Below are positions 33,310-42,740 of a stretch of 64,000 bases of DNA, piece after piece. Numbering within the stretch: the first letter of the stretch is position 1; the number at the start of each line of letters is the position of its first letter. Source of the DNA: Pelobates cultripes (lineage: Eukaryota; Chordata; Amphibia; Anura; Pelobatidae); contig OW240912.1 in the NCBI GenBank assembly GCA_933207985.1, forward strand, positions 197,563,933 to 197,627,932, given 5' to 3'. The translations under genes were made by a program, and so were the position numbers. Below the pieces are notes generated by a model. That model had not been told where the DNA came from. It was given only the letters and a program-made list of their open reading frames with translations, and searched no databases.

Positions 33310-34209
33310 GTTTCCCGGGCGATTAGGGCAACTAAGACGTAGGTGACCTCTCCGCCCGCAGTATAAACAGAGACCCTCCCTTCTTCTGTACTGTCTCTCA
33401 GCCTCAGATAAGCGAGTATTACCTATTTGCATAGGTTCTGGTGGAGTAGGATTATAGGAGTCAGGGTTCTGAAATGAGGGAGCAAGTCTTACAGGAAGTC
33501 TAGTAACTCTTTCCCGAGTGTTCTGCCTCTGTCTCATGCGTTCATCTATTCTGGAAATGAAAGATACTAAATCCTCTAAATTTTCCGGAAGTTCTCTTGT
33601 GGCAATCTCATCTAGAATTTCATCAGATAACCCATTCAAGAATACATCCATAAAAGCTTGTTCGTTCCATTTCACTTCTGCTGCCAATGATCTAAACTCT
33701 AATGCATATTCTACAAGGGTCCTATTCTGTTGTTTAAGGCGTAACAGGGATCTGGCCGCATTAATCTTCCTTCCTGGGGGGTCAAAAGTCCTTCTAAATG
33801 CCGTGACAAAAGCAGTGTAGTTGTAGACTAGAGGATTGTCATTCTCCCAAAGGGGATTGGCCCATCTAAGTGCTTTATCTATTAGCAGAGTTATAATGAA
33901 GCCTACTTTAGCCCTGTCAGTAGGGTAAGCCCGGGGTTGAAGTTCAAAATGTATGCTTATCTGGTTTAAAAAACCACGACAAGCATCGGGCGAACCCCCA
34001 TAACGTAACGGTGAAGTGACATGGGAAGATGCGCCTACAGTGGCTACTTCCAAACCAGTACTTAGTGGGAGGCTAGCAGTGGAACGTACTTCTTCTGACT
34101 GGGTGCTGGAACGTGTTAGCAAAGTTTGTAATGCTAAAGCCATTTGGTCCATTCTATGGTCCATGGCCTCAAATCTGGGGTCAGGAGGACTAGCACCTGC
34201 AGGATCCAT
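33298..34209 (-). CDS. gag: Gypsy C Gag (capsid and nucleocapsid)
   Basis: 303 residues. The ATG at 34209 is only 15 bp inside the 5' LTR and follows the primer site; upstream in-frame codons belong to the LTR. Layout: N-terminal segment with 'DHRMDQMALALQTLLTR', a retrotransposon Gag capsid core ('RYGGSPDACRGFLNQ', 'WANPLWENDNPL', 'AFRRTFDPPGR', 'FLNGLSDEILDEIA'), and a C-terminal zinc knuckle CLYCGRRGHLRLSC (CX2CX4HX4C). Gag assembles the particle and packages RNA. The frame is intact. It ends in TAA at 33298-33300, just after the GGGAAAC heptamer, so most translation gives Gag alone. Not an envelope-bearing element: no env-like ORF follows pol. Confidence 0.92.
   Translation of the reverse strand: MDPAGASPPDPRFEAMDHRMDQMALALQTLLTRSSTQSEEVRSTASLPLSTGLEVATVGASSHVTSPLRYGGSPDACRGFLNQISIHFELQPRAYPTDRAKVGFIITLLIDKALRWANPLWENDNPLVYNYTAFVTAFRRTFDPPGRKINAARSLLRLKQQNRTLVEYALEFRSLAAEVKWNEQAFMDVFLNGLSDEILDEIATRELPENLEDLVSFISRIDERMRQRQNTRERVTRLPVRLAPSFQNPDSYNPTPPEPMQIGNTRLSEAERQYRRREGLCLYCGRRGHLRLSCPNRPGNART
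33310..33316 (-). promoter_or_regulatory. Putative -1 ribosomal frameshift heptamer G GGA AAC
   Basis: In the Gag frame the codons read ..G|GGA|AAC, a canonical X XXY YYZ slippery site, the same heptamer used by some primate D-type retroviruses. It lies three codons before the Gag stop, and the pol frame (-1 relative to gag) is open from here on. A downstream pseudoknot or stem could not be established by eye. Confidence 0.65.
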
Positions 34210-34212
34210 TTG

Positions 34213-34222
34213 GCCCTGTCGT
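34213..34222 (-). promoter_or_regulatory. Primer-binding site, probably self-primed (Tf1/sushi type)
   Basis: Two bases inside the 5' LTR the minus strand reads ACGACAGGGC. This does not begin with the TGG that would pair with a tRNA 3' CCA, but it is the exact complement of GCCCTGTCGT at 34496-34487 in the LTR, which lies about 30 bp after the TATA box, that is at the expected 5' end of the mRNA. Tf1 of fission yeast and the sushi chromoviruses prime reverse transcription with the 5' end of their own mRNA folded onto such a site. The pairing is seen; the mechanism is inferred from those relatives. Confidence 0.7.
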
Positions 34223-34224
34223 AA

Positions 34225-34758
34225 TGTCAGGATACTGACAGGGATCCAATACGCAGAGTGCGGACAGAAGGAGGTACGTATACCGGACCTTAGAATGGCC
34301 GGACTAACGTATGGACAAAACAAGAATAGTCAAAAGGTAAGCCGAGGTCGAGGGAGCCGGAGGACAGGTAAGCGAGATACAAGCCGAGTCAAAGGAGAGG
34401 AGAGGACAACAGGACAAAAGACAAGCAAGGTCAAAACCGAAAACACTAAGAGAGAGAACGCGCTGAGTGACTAGCAAGCTAGAACCACGACAGGGCAATG
34501 AGCAGTAGTAAAGGTTTCCTTTAAATACCCTGTCACCTTAATTGAGACCACGCCCCCAAAAGGTCCGGAATAGCGGTTCCCGGCACTTCACGTAATGCTG
34601 ACGTCATGACGTCGACGCTAGCCGTCGCGTCATAAAAGGGGGAGGAGCTAGCGCGGCCGGCGCGAAAACGGCCGGAATTTGCCGAAATGCTAGGGGCAAG
34701 GAGCCCCTAAACAGAGAGGATGTCTTCCCTGGAGTCAGCACCAACAGGTACCCTGACA
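34225..34758 (-). repeat. 5' LTR (promoter) of gypsy C
   Basis: Direct repeat of 29394-29927. Acts as promoter: CRE TGACGTCA at 34599-34606, TATA-like TATTTAAA at 34520-34527, and about 30 bp downstream the segment GCCCTGTCGT (34496-34487, minus strand) where transcription would be expected to begin. Confidence 0.92.
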
Positions 34759-34763
34759 GCATG

Positions 34764-35096
34764 CAATAAAAGAGGGCAAAAGGAATGCAGAGAAAACACA
34801 CTTTATTGCATATGCTTAAACTACAAGGTTCTTAAATGCTTTCCTCAATTATTTCTCTGGTTGAGGAATATACCTATTATATACAGAGGATTTCCAATTA
34901 CTTAGCCTTTTAATGATATAAACAGGTGTGTCGGTACTGGATGCAGCTGAAGCAGCTCTGATTCTAAATAAGTGGCCGGAGTATGAGACTGGATTAGACC
35001 TAACCTAATGCATAGAGTTCTGACATAAAACATGAATTTAGAGGTGGTGAGAGGACCACCTTGTAATGCTAGTAGAGGTGATTCTGATGATTTGTC
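34764..35096 (-). pseudogene. Tyrosine recombinase C-terminal fragment (DIRS-type)
   Basis: On the minus strand 35090-34900 encodes, across one frameshift near 34975, a 'GGPLTTSKF' block, then 'SGHLFRIRAASAA' with the H-x-x-R motif, and 'LSNWKSSVYNRYI' with the putative catalytic Tyr, ending in a stop at about 34890. This is the C-terminal catalytic part of the tyrosine recombinases encoded by DIRS-like retrotransposons (Crypton-type is a weaker alternative). The rest to 34764 may be its 3' flank. Cut on one side by gypsy C and on the other by CR1 sequence. Confidence 0.65.
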
Positions 35097-35352
35097 CCTG
35101 ATGGTAGAGGAAATGGTTCTTGATCCAAGGATTAATGTGACTGCCATTCTGGGGTCAAAAAGGATTTTTTCCCCAAGTTTGTTGCAAAATTGAAAGTGCT
35201 TCAAACTGGGTGTTTTTGCCTTCTTTGGATCAAGAACAAATGTGAGGAGGGCTGAACTTGATGGTGTACCCCTCGTATGTTTTGTCTTCTGCCTTGTCAT
35301 CCACTTTATACGCCAATTGCTTACTGTGATGGTAGTTACTGTCACTGGGGAT
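35097..35352 (+). mobile_element. CR1 LINE 3' end (isolated tail, copy 1)
   Basis: GTTCTTGATCCAAGGATTAA, GACTGCCATTCTGGGGTC, TTTTTGCCTTCTTTGGATCA and GGGCTGAACTTGATGG are the conserved CR1/L3-type 3' UTR blocks. It is virtually identical (one difference seen: 35287 T versus 43538 A) to the tail at 43348-43603 of the CR1 copy that follows. Confidence 0.85.
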
Positions 35353-36065
35353 AGAAGAACTTTAACACAGCTGAACTGGTGTCAGTTAATGAAGACCGAT
35401 GAAAAGGCAGAAATTTTAAATAACAATTTCTCCTCCTTAAATATTAAGGCCCTATTGCAATAGATATGCAAATTATTGCTGCAAAAAACATGCAGAAAAA
35501 CTGTAATTGGTTAACTCAAGACAAGGTGCTGCAGCAATTAAGGAAAGTTAATATAAACAAAGCTCCAGGGCCTGACGGTATTCATTCATTAAGGAACTAA
35601 GTATGGAAATAAGTGAACCTCTGTTTTTAATCTTTCACATTTTTTTTCTTTGAGGAAGTGTTTCGGAGGATTGGAGGAAGGCGGATGTGGTTCCTAAATT
35701 CAAAAAGGGTTCGAAATCCTTGCCTGGAAATTATTGACCTGTGAGCTTAATTTATGTGGCTGGGAAAATATTTGAAAGGTTATTAAGGGATAATATTCAA
35801 GAATTCATTGAGAAGAACATGGTTATCAGCAAAAATCTGCATGGTTTTATGAAGTACAGGTCATGCCAAACTAACTTGATTGCATTCTACGAAGAAATAA
35901 GTAGAAGTATAGATCAGGGTGTTGCAGTGGATGTGATAAATTTGGATTTTGCCAAGGCGTTTGACACAGTTCCACACAATAGATTAGTGTTAAAACTCAA
36001 AGAAATTGGTCTAGATGAAAATTCTTGTTCTTGTGTAGAACATTGGCTTTAAAATAGAGTATAGA
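35353..36065 (+). mobile_element. CR1 LINE, left part (5'-truncated ORF2)
   Basis: Broken reading frames contain 'TDEKAEILNN.FSS', 'KVNINKAPGPDGI', 'RPVSLIYVAGKIFERLL', 'HGFMKYRSCQTNLIAFYEEI' and 'VINLDFAKAFDTVPH' (35940-35980), the reverse-transcriptase palm of the CR1 clade. Several stops. It is split at 36051-36065 (AAAATAGAGTATAGA) by L1-A and resumes at 42741. Confidence 0.88.
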
Positions 36066-36284
36066 TATCTCTGTATGCAATACACACAAAGGCAGGGTTA
36101 ACACTCCTCTAGTACATCATACCCGCCTCATAGAACCGAATAAGGTTAATCCGCCACACCTACGCATAACAATAATCATCCCCAACCACTCTTCTCAGAG
36201 CAAGAGCGGCGACCCACCGCTAGACACCACCCGAGACAGTAAAGACCAAGACAGCACATCCAAATCCCACACACATTCATATAG

Positions 36285-37359
36285 TCTAAAACTATATTCC
36301 CACAATGTACAGGGACTGAATATCCCACAAAAGCGACACACTCTGAGTAGGGAACTTAAAAAAACGCAAGCTGACATAGTATATCTCCAGGAAACACATT
36401 TTAGAACCGAAGCTCACCCCCACGTGAGCCCTAACATATACCCCCACCAAGCACATGCCACCACCCCGAGGAAATCTCGAGGCGTGTCAATTCTCCTCAG
36501 CAAGGACCTCACGATAATATCACACAACCAATTAATAGACCCGGGAGGGAGATACATCATATGGCACTGCACCATCAACGATATAGAATACACACTGGCG
36601 AATATTTATGCACCAAACATCAACCAAAGAAATTTTTTGCACGGAGTCCTCTCTAAAATTGAAAAGATGAGGAAAGGCACTCTAGTCATGAGCGGGGACA
36701 TAAACCTTGTATTGGACCCTACATTAGACTCAACTAGGCCACCCACGTTGCCCCACTACAAAACCATGAAAAAACAAGGCAAAAGCCTCAGAAACTTGCT
36801 AGCCACGTATGGACTGAGAGACGTGTGGAGAGCCCTCCACCCTTCAGAAAGAGCCTACATGCACCACTCCAAAGTACATAATACATACTCTAGAATTGAC
36901 GGGTGCTTCATGCATGAATCCACAATGACCAACATACTGGACTGCGACATTCTGAATGTTGACTGGTCAGACCATGCACCAATGACATTAATATTGACGA
37001 GCTCCTACGACTACAAACATAGAAACCCATGGCGTCTTAACGACTATCTACTCAAAGATACACAATACTGCAAAACCCTAGAAAACAAACTGCACAACTA
37101 CTTTACCACTAACGCCTCAAACGACCTGAACCCCCACACGATCTGGCTTGCACACAAAGCTGTACTTAGGGGCACATTAATAAGCAGAGCCACATATCTA
37201 AAGAAAGGATCAGAAAAAGAAACTATACAATGCAAACAAAAATTGGCAGAGCTTCACAAAGATAACCAAAAGCAACCATCAACAGACCATAAAATGCAAA
37301 TCAATGCACTCCAAAACAAACCACTCTGGTTTACTACCAACCCTACCAACCCTGTCTAA
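36285..37359 (+). pseudogene. L1-A ORF2, apurinic endonuclease domain
   Basis: The endonuclease starts at about 36285 ('LYSHNVQGLN', 'ADIVYLQETHF'), with 'GVSILLSKDL', 'LANIYAP', 'GDINLVLD' and 'YSRIDGCFMH...DWSDHAPM' (36890-36985): the catalytic Asn, Glu, Asp and terminal SDH of the exonuclease III-like fold that nicks the target DNA. The frame from 36424 is open for 311 codons and breaks by a single-base shift at about 37320-37357; the downstream RT frame overlaps it. A stop-free run to 36290 upstream supports the early start. Confidence 0.88.
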
Positions 37360-38956
37360 AACCCAGCAACAACTCCTGGAAGCCCCCATTACAGAGAACG
37401 AAATCTTAGAGTGCATAACATCCATGCCCCTATGGAAAGCACCAGGACCAGATGGCTTTACGAACGAGTACTATAAGAAATTCGCACCACACCTGGCCCC
37501 ACACCTCAACAGGGCTTTCAACCATGCCCCTCAGACGGGGAGCTTCCCAGCGGAGAACCTGGCAGCTAGAATAATTACCCTACCAAAACCAGGAAAACCC
37601 CCGACACACTGCCAAAACTTCCGGCCCATATCATTACTAAACTCAGACACCAAACTATACGCAAAAATACTAGCTAACCGACTCAAAAACATCCTCCCAG
37701 ACCTTATCTCAAATGACCAAGTGGGCTTTGTGCACGGAAGGCAAGGCTCAGACAATACACGAAAGGTAATAGACATAATACAGACGATACACATTGACCG
37801 GAAACAAGGACTCATAATCTCCCTAGACGCAGAAAAAGCCTTCGACAGACTGAATTGGCAATTCCTAGAGGCTACCCTGAAAAAATTTGACTTCCCCCCC
37901 ACTTACCTGACAGCAATCAAAGCCCTATACAGCTCTCCGAACACCGCGGTAACATCCTCAGGTTCCCAATCAGATCCATTCGACATCACAAATGGGACTA
38001 GGCAGGGATGCCCCCTGTCACCACTTCTTTATGTATTAGCCCTGGAACCCCTCGCAGAAGCCATCAGACGAAACCCAAACATACATGGCATAAATATAGG
38101 AGACAGAGAGTACAAACTCAACCTATTCGCAGACGACGTCCTTTTAACGCTATCCCAACCATTGATCTCCCTCCCAAATCTCCAAAAAGAACTTCAAACC
38201 TATAGCGCACACACATACTACAAACTGAACATCACTAAAACCCAAGCTATGGGAATAGGCATAGAGGACAACACAATGACCAGACTCAAAACGGCATTTC
38301 ACTATGACTGGAGAGATGACCACCTCACATTTTTGGGAATCAAAATCACGAAAACATATAACTCACTTTTCACAATGAACTACCAAAAACTCCACACAGA
38401 AATTGAAAATACACTGAAGACCTGGGAAGGCAAATACCTATCTTGGGTGGGTAGATGCGCGGCCATCAAAATGATGATCCTGCCAAAAATTCTATATCTA
38501 TTCCGAACACTACAAATACATGTCCCCGCCAAATACCTTAAAAATCTCCAGTCAACTCTTTTGAGATTTGGATGGCAAAACAAAAAGCCCAGGGTAGCAT
38601 GGCGACTCCTGTCACGGACAGTAAGAGAGGGAGGACTTGGATTCCCAGACGTAAGAGAATATCACAGAGCCACGCAACTGGCAAATGTGCTACGGTGTCA
38701 CTCCAGAGCACAACCCCCACAATGGCTGGAACTTGAATCCAGCAGACTAGAAGGGAGGCACATAGCACACCTCATATGGGCCCCAAAGGAAATACGACCC
38801 CGCATCCTCCAGATGTTGCAGACAACCAAACTAATGCTATCTATTTGGGATAAAAACAAGCACAGGGTATGCTCGAGATATAAGTGGTCCCCCGCAATCC
38901 CCCTAAAAACGCTGCACACCCTGGACCCCTCGTTCAACTATAAAATCTGGGCTGAA
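37304..38956 (+). pseudogene. L1-A ORF2, reverse transcriptase
   Basis: 'KAPGPDGFTNEYYKKF' (37440), 'ARIITLPKPGKPP', 'NFRPISLLN.D.KL.AKILANRL', 'LISLDAEKAFDRLNW' (37815), 'GTRQGCPLSPLL' (37998) and 'NLFADDVLL' (38120) are the seven-block L1-type polymerase with FADD catalytic box. The thumb ends in 'FNYKIWAE' at 38956, where L1-B enters; L1-A resumes at 41015 with 'CAEHDITHLHQL'. The 839-codon open frame (37304-39823) runs through the insertion junction by chance. Confidence 0.9.
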
Positions 38957-40534
38957 AGGGGCTGGATAGAAGCCATTTACCGACAACCCAGAGCCCAGAT
39001 AATCGTAAATGGGGCGCTCACGGAGGACGTTATAATCCAAAACGGCACCCGTCAGGGGTGCCCCCTGTCCCCGCTCTTGTTTGTGCTAGCATTGGAGCCA
39101 TTTTTACAAGCAATCAGGAGCAACCCAGACATTACGGGGGTAGCTGCAGGCAAGGTACACCATAAGGTAGCGGCGTATGCCGATGACCTCTTTTTTGTCT
39201 CCAGACCCGAAATCTCCCTCCCGAATATCATTAAGGCTCTTAGGGATTACGGCGAAATCTCAAATATGAAGATCAATTTCGCCAAGTCGTGTATACTTAA
39301 GATATCCATACCTCAACATCGGGAGATGTTGCTGCGTCAGGGCTTCCCATTCCAATGGGCAGATAGTAAAATCCGGTACCTGGGCATCTGGCTCCCCAGA
39401 CATAGCTCAGATCTCTTTACAGAAAATTTTGCCCAGATGCTGTCCACCTTCAGAAGGGAGACGGGAGAATGGGCGTACCCCCACATCTCCTGGTTCGGCC
39501 GGGTGCAGGTCGTGAAAATGAATTTCCTACCACGGCTGCTATATTTGATGCAGACAATACCCATATGTATCCCCAGGACGTACTTTGGATCCCTCAATGG
39601 GACCCTGAGAGAATACATATGGAGGGGGACGAAGCCAAGGCTAAAATTCCAGCAACTGACACAACCCAAGGAGCGGGGAGGGATGGCGCTGCCGGACTTC
39701 CACCTTTACTACATAGCATGCCACCTACTTAGGATAATGGAGTGGTCAAAACAGAATGTACACAAACAATGGAAAACAGTGGAGGAGACGGAGCTAGGGA
39801 TCCCCATAGCGTTGGCCCCATAGCGTTGGCTCCAACAGCAGATTCCAGTGGAGACACCTAGGTTTCAGGGGAAGTGGGAGAGGGCCTTACACCGTCAGTT
39901 TAGCGCAGGGGAATGGGACAAAATATGCACTCTAACGCACCATTGTGCTGCCTTTAGTAGGCATCAGGAGGCCGCATATAAATTGCTCACACAGTGGTAT
40001 CGCACCCCAGATGTTCTGCACAACATGCATCCCGACCACTCGGCACAATGCTGGAGATGTGGCACAGAGACAGGGACACACATACACATATGGTGGGAGT
40101 GTGAGAAAATACAATCCTTTTGGAGAGGCATACATAAAATGCTGCAGATATTTTCGGACCCGCCACCACCCTTTGACCCCTCGGCGATGCTCCTACACCA
40201 CACATCTACACCTAGTGGCAAATACAAACAATCACTAACTATACGGATCCTCAATATCGCAAAACAAAGCATTCCTCAGCACTGGAGGAATACGGAGGCA
40301 CCCACGCTTCAGTCGTGGTTTGCCCAAATGGAAGTCCTCAGGGCGACAGAGGAGGTTTACATGAAGACCTCAGACAGGGCACAACAATATTTGGACATAT
40401 GGACTCATTGGATAGTGACGACAGCAGGGGACTCATTCACGACAACTCTAAGGGAGACAGACCAGCCCCAAGGTACACAGCCCCCCACGGGGTCACGGAG
40501 AATGCTAGAACCCGCACAGGAACCCAGGCAGTAG
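38957..40534 (+). pseudogene. L1-B ORF2 C-terminal two thirds (RT palm, thumb, zinc knuckle)
   Basis: 'NGTRQGCPLSPLLFVLALEP' (39036-39095) and 'AAYADDLFFVSRP' (39172-39210) are RT blocks 4 and 5; 'IRYLGIWL', 'RVQVVKMNFLPRLLYL' and 'ERGGMALPDFHLYY' are the thumb. The frame stops at 39823 after a short tandem duplication (CCCCATAGCGTTGG twice, 39803-39830) and continues in another frame at 39848-40534 with the C-terminal knuckle 'CWRCGTETGTHIHIWWEC' (40050-40104). Otherwise open throughout, so this copy is relatively young. Confidence 0.88.
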
Positions 40535-41014
40535 GGATTATCGGACTACAGGCCCTTAAGGCCAGACCCCAGGGGACTACGACTCACCCCAGCCACCCAG
40601 GACGGACTTGAGACTGACGGATAACGACGCCCCACCCATGCCGGGAGCGGTGTGCCCCAAGAGGATACGTCTACTCTGGCCACCTAAGCTAGGCGAGTTC
40701 CCCCCAGGAGGAAAGCACGGGAGCGGACTAGGGAGGGTTCACGTATTTGGGTGACATTGGGATGGACTCCTTCTGGAGGGCCACACACTGGTGGTGGGAC
40801 GGATAGACTAAAATTTGAAACATATTCTTCATATATAAGTGCTTGGAGACCTGCGTGTCTCATCAGTATCACTTACTTTGAGAGATCTGCGAATCTCGAA
40901 AGTTTTTTTTGTTGTTGTTACACTGTTTCTATACACTCTGAACGTAAAGCTGCATTTTATTGTTTCTTTGATATGAGAAAACCTTCAATAAAAGGCTATT
41001 TACCAAAAAAAAAC
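38957..41014 (+). mobile_element. L1/Tx1-type LINE 'L1-B', 5'-truncated, nested in L1-A
   Basis: Flanked by an imperfect duplication AAATCTGGGCTGAA (38943-38956) / AAATCTGTGCTGAA (41015-41028). Starts inside the reverse-transcriptase palm and ends with CAATAAAAGGCTATTTACCA plus a short A run (41005-41013), as expected for target-primed insertion. The ORF2 remainder and about 470 bp of 3' UTR are present. Confidence 0.9.
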
Positions 41015-41866
41015 AAATCTGTGCTGAACACGACATAACTCACCTACACCAACTGACGCAGGAGGCTCCCTGAGGAGCTTCGAAGAATTACAAACACATC
41101 ATAAAATACCAAATAGGGCCCAATTCTCATATATGCAACTTCACCACACACTACGGACTGTAAATACACCCAAACAACCAGTGATTGGAGAACCAAAACT
41201 AACCCACTTTGAAATTAAATGCCTCGACAAAAAAAAGCAAGACAAAACTATATCACTATGCTATAACATACTTATTGGGAACCCTCAAACGCACCTCTGG
41301 GGATTTCAAAAAGAATGGCACGAAGATATAGGGAGGGAACTAACACCCCAGGAATGGGGAAGAGCCTTCTTAGCACACAAAAGCGCGACACGATGCGCCT
41401 CTAACCTAGAGATCGCCAGAAAACTACTCTATAGATGGCACCTCACACCTAGCAAATTAAATAAAATGTACAACAACACCGAAGCCAAGTGCTGGAGATG
41501 CCTAGAGGCAAAAGGGGACACATTGCATATCTGGTGTACCTGTCCACACATACGCCCAGCAGTGGAAGAAATAGTTACAAACAGCACAGGTGTAAAGATC
41601 CAACCCAGCATAGAAGTGTATCTGTTACACATCTCACCACAGAATATCACGAAATCCATTCGAAAACTAGTCTATCTTATCACAATAGCGGCAACGACAT
41701 TAATAGCAAGACAATGGAAATCTCCAGGGATTCCCACAAAAACAGAAATAATGGCCCTAACATCCACCAATGTCTCATATGAAAAATTTGCGGGAACACT
41801 AGGGCAAGAGGACCGCACAACCACAGAAGCTTACAACATGTGGCTCCAATACGAGCAAGTATCCCA
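41015..41866 (+). pseudogene. L1-A ORF2 C-terminal region after L1-B
   Basis: After one frameshift near 41070 the frame is open from 41133: 'HLWGFQKEWHEDIGRELTPQEW', then the C-terminal zinc knuckle 'CWRCLEAKGDTLHIWCTC' (41490-41543) and a helical tail, ending at the 100-N gap. Homologous, by eye, to the same region of L1-B and of the minus-strand L1 fragment at 43931-45620. Confidence 0.88.
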
Positions 41867-41868
41867 CA

Positions 41869-41968
41869 NNNNNNNNNNNNNNNNNNNNNNNNNNNNNNNN
41901 NNNNNNNNNNNNNNNNNNNNNNNNNNNNNNNNNNNNNNNNNNNNNNNNNNNNNNNNNNNNNNNNNNNN
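41869..41968. other. Assembly gap (100 N)
   Basis: Placeholder-size gap inside the 3' part of L1-A. Confidence 1.
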
Positions 41969-42740
41969 CAACACACAGACATACAACGTATGACCCACCG
42001 TAACAAACAAAACAAATAAAAAGTACAGGAGGCGGAACAAATCCAAAAATGAACACAAATAGCAACGCGGGGAAACAGACACTGGCTTAAGGGTACCAGA
42101 CCCAATTGGCAAGCCTAGATCAAACCCAGCGTAACAGAGAACCGGTCATACAGAGAAACTCCCATAGGTGGGACAAGATCCATGTACATAGTTCCTATTA
42201 ACGTTTATATTGTATATAATGTATATTACGAGCTTCCGCAACTGACATGGCACCCCCAGCACCACTCAGGGACTGGACTATATTAATAACACCATGCAGA
42301 CAAATACGACATGTACCACCACGGGCAAACAAATTTATCACGAAAAATGTATACATATCAACCGAACTTGCTGTGATGTCATGTAAAATGAAGATACGTA
42401 ATCCCCTACCCCTTCCTTATTTCTTTCTGTACCCCCGTACGCCTACCCCTCCGTTTACATTTCTGCACCACGAAAATAAAATTGTCAACTATATAGATAA
42501 AAAAACAACAAACACAGGGGCGAGGTCACTTTCGCCAAAACAGGGAACATAACAGGAGGTTGGCCTGCCGTGACACTGTGTGCAAATTTGACTATATTTA
42601 CAACTATGCTAGAAACTATGTACAGGACGGCAAACATTGAAACCATAATGTTGGAAATGTGCAAATGTGTTTCTTCCCCCCACCCCTTTTTCCTTCTGTA
42701 CCCCAAGTTTGAACTTGAAAATAAAAACTGTCAAATTGAA

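Larger units (their letters stand above)
29394..34758 (-). mobile_element. Complete chromodomain Ty3/gypsy retrotransposon C (5365 bp)
   Basis: Two 534-bp LTRs (29394-29927 and 34225-34758) in direct orientation, read on the minus strand, bounded by a 5-bp target duplication GCATG (29389-29393 and 34759-34763). Between them are a self-complementary primer site, gag, a frameshift heptamer, pol ending in a chromodomain, and a polypurine tract. The LTRs differ at only two positions that I can find (29430 T / 34261 C; 29793 G / 34624 C), so insertion was recent. One in-frame stop in pol (31466-31468) breaks the copy. It belongs to the chromovirus branch of Metaviridae; B at 22839 and the solo LTR at 27945 are relatives. 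Confidence 0.95.
36066..42740 (+). mobile_element. L1/Tx1-type LINE 'L1-A', inserted in CR1 and itself interrupted
   Basis: Flanked by the 15-bp target duplication AAAATAGAGTATAGA (36051-36065 and 42741-42755), with CR1 sequence continuing in register on both sides. Contains an AP endonuclease, reverse transcriptase and C-terminal zinc-knuckle region of ORF2, then a 3' UTR. It is 5'-truncated (no ORF1). Interrupted by L1-B at 38957-41014 and by 100 N at 41869-41968. Two tail-like segments, each with 'TTCTGTACCCC' and 'GAAAATAAAA..TGTCAA' (42425-42490 and 42690-42735), suggest the right part is itself composite. Confidence 0.9.

Noticed and set aside
30458..34474. Plus-strand open frames across gypsy C
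   Set aside because: Antisense shadows of gag and pol; the minus strand has all the conserved domains.
29394..34758. Endogenous retrovirus with envelope gene
   Set aside because: After pol the chromodomain runs straight into the polypurine tract and LTR; there is no room for env and the pol is of chromovirus type.
34902..35345. 147-codon minus-strand frame as one protein
   Set aside because: Its first half is the antisense of a CR1 tail (the same peptide appears at 43288-43590); only the second half belongs to the recombinase fragment.
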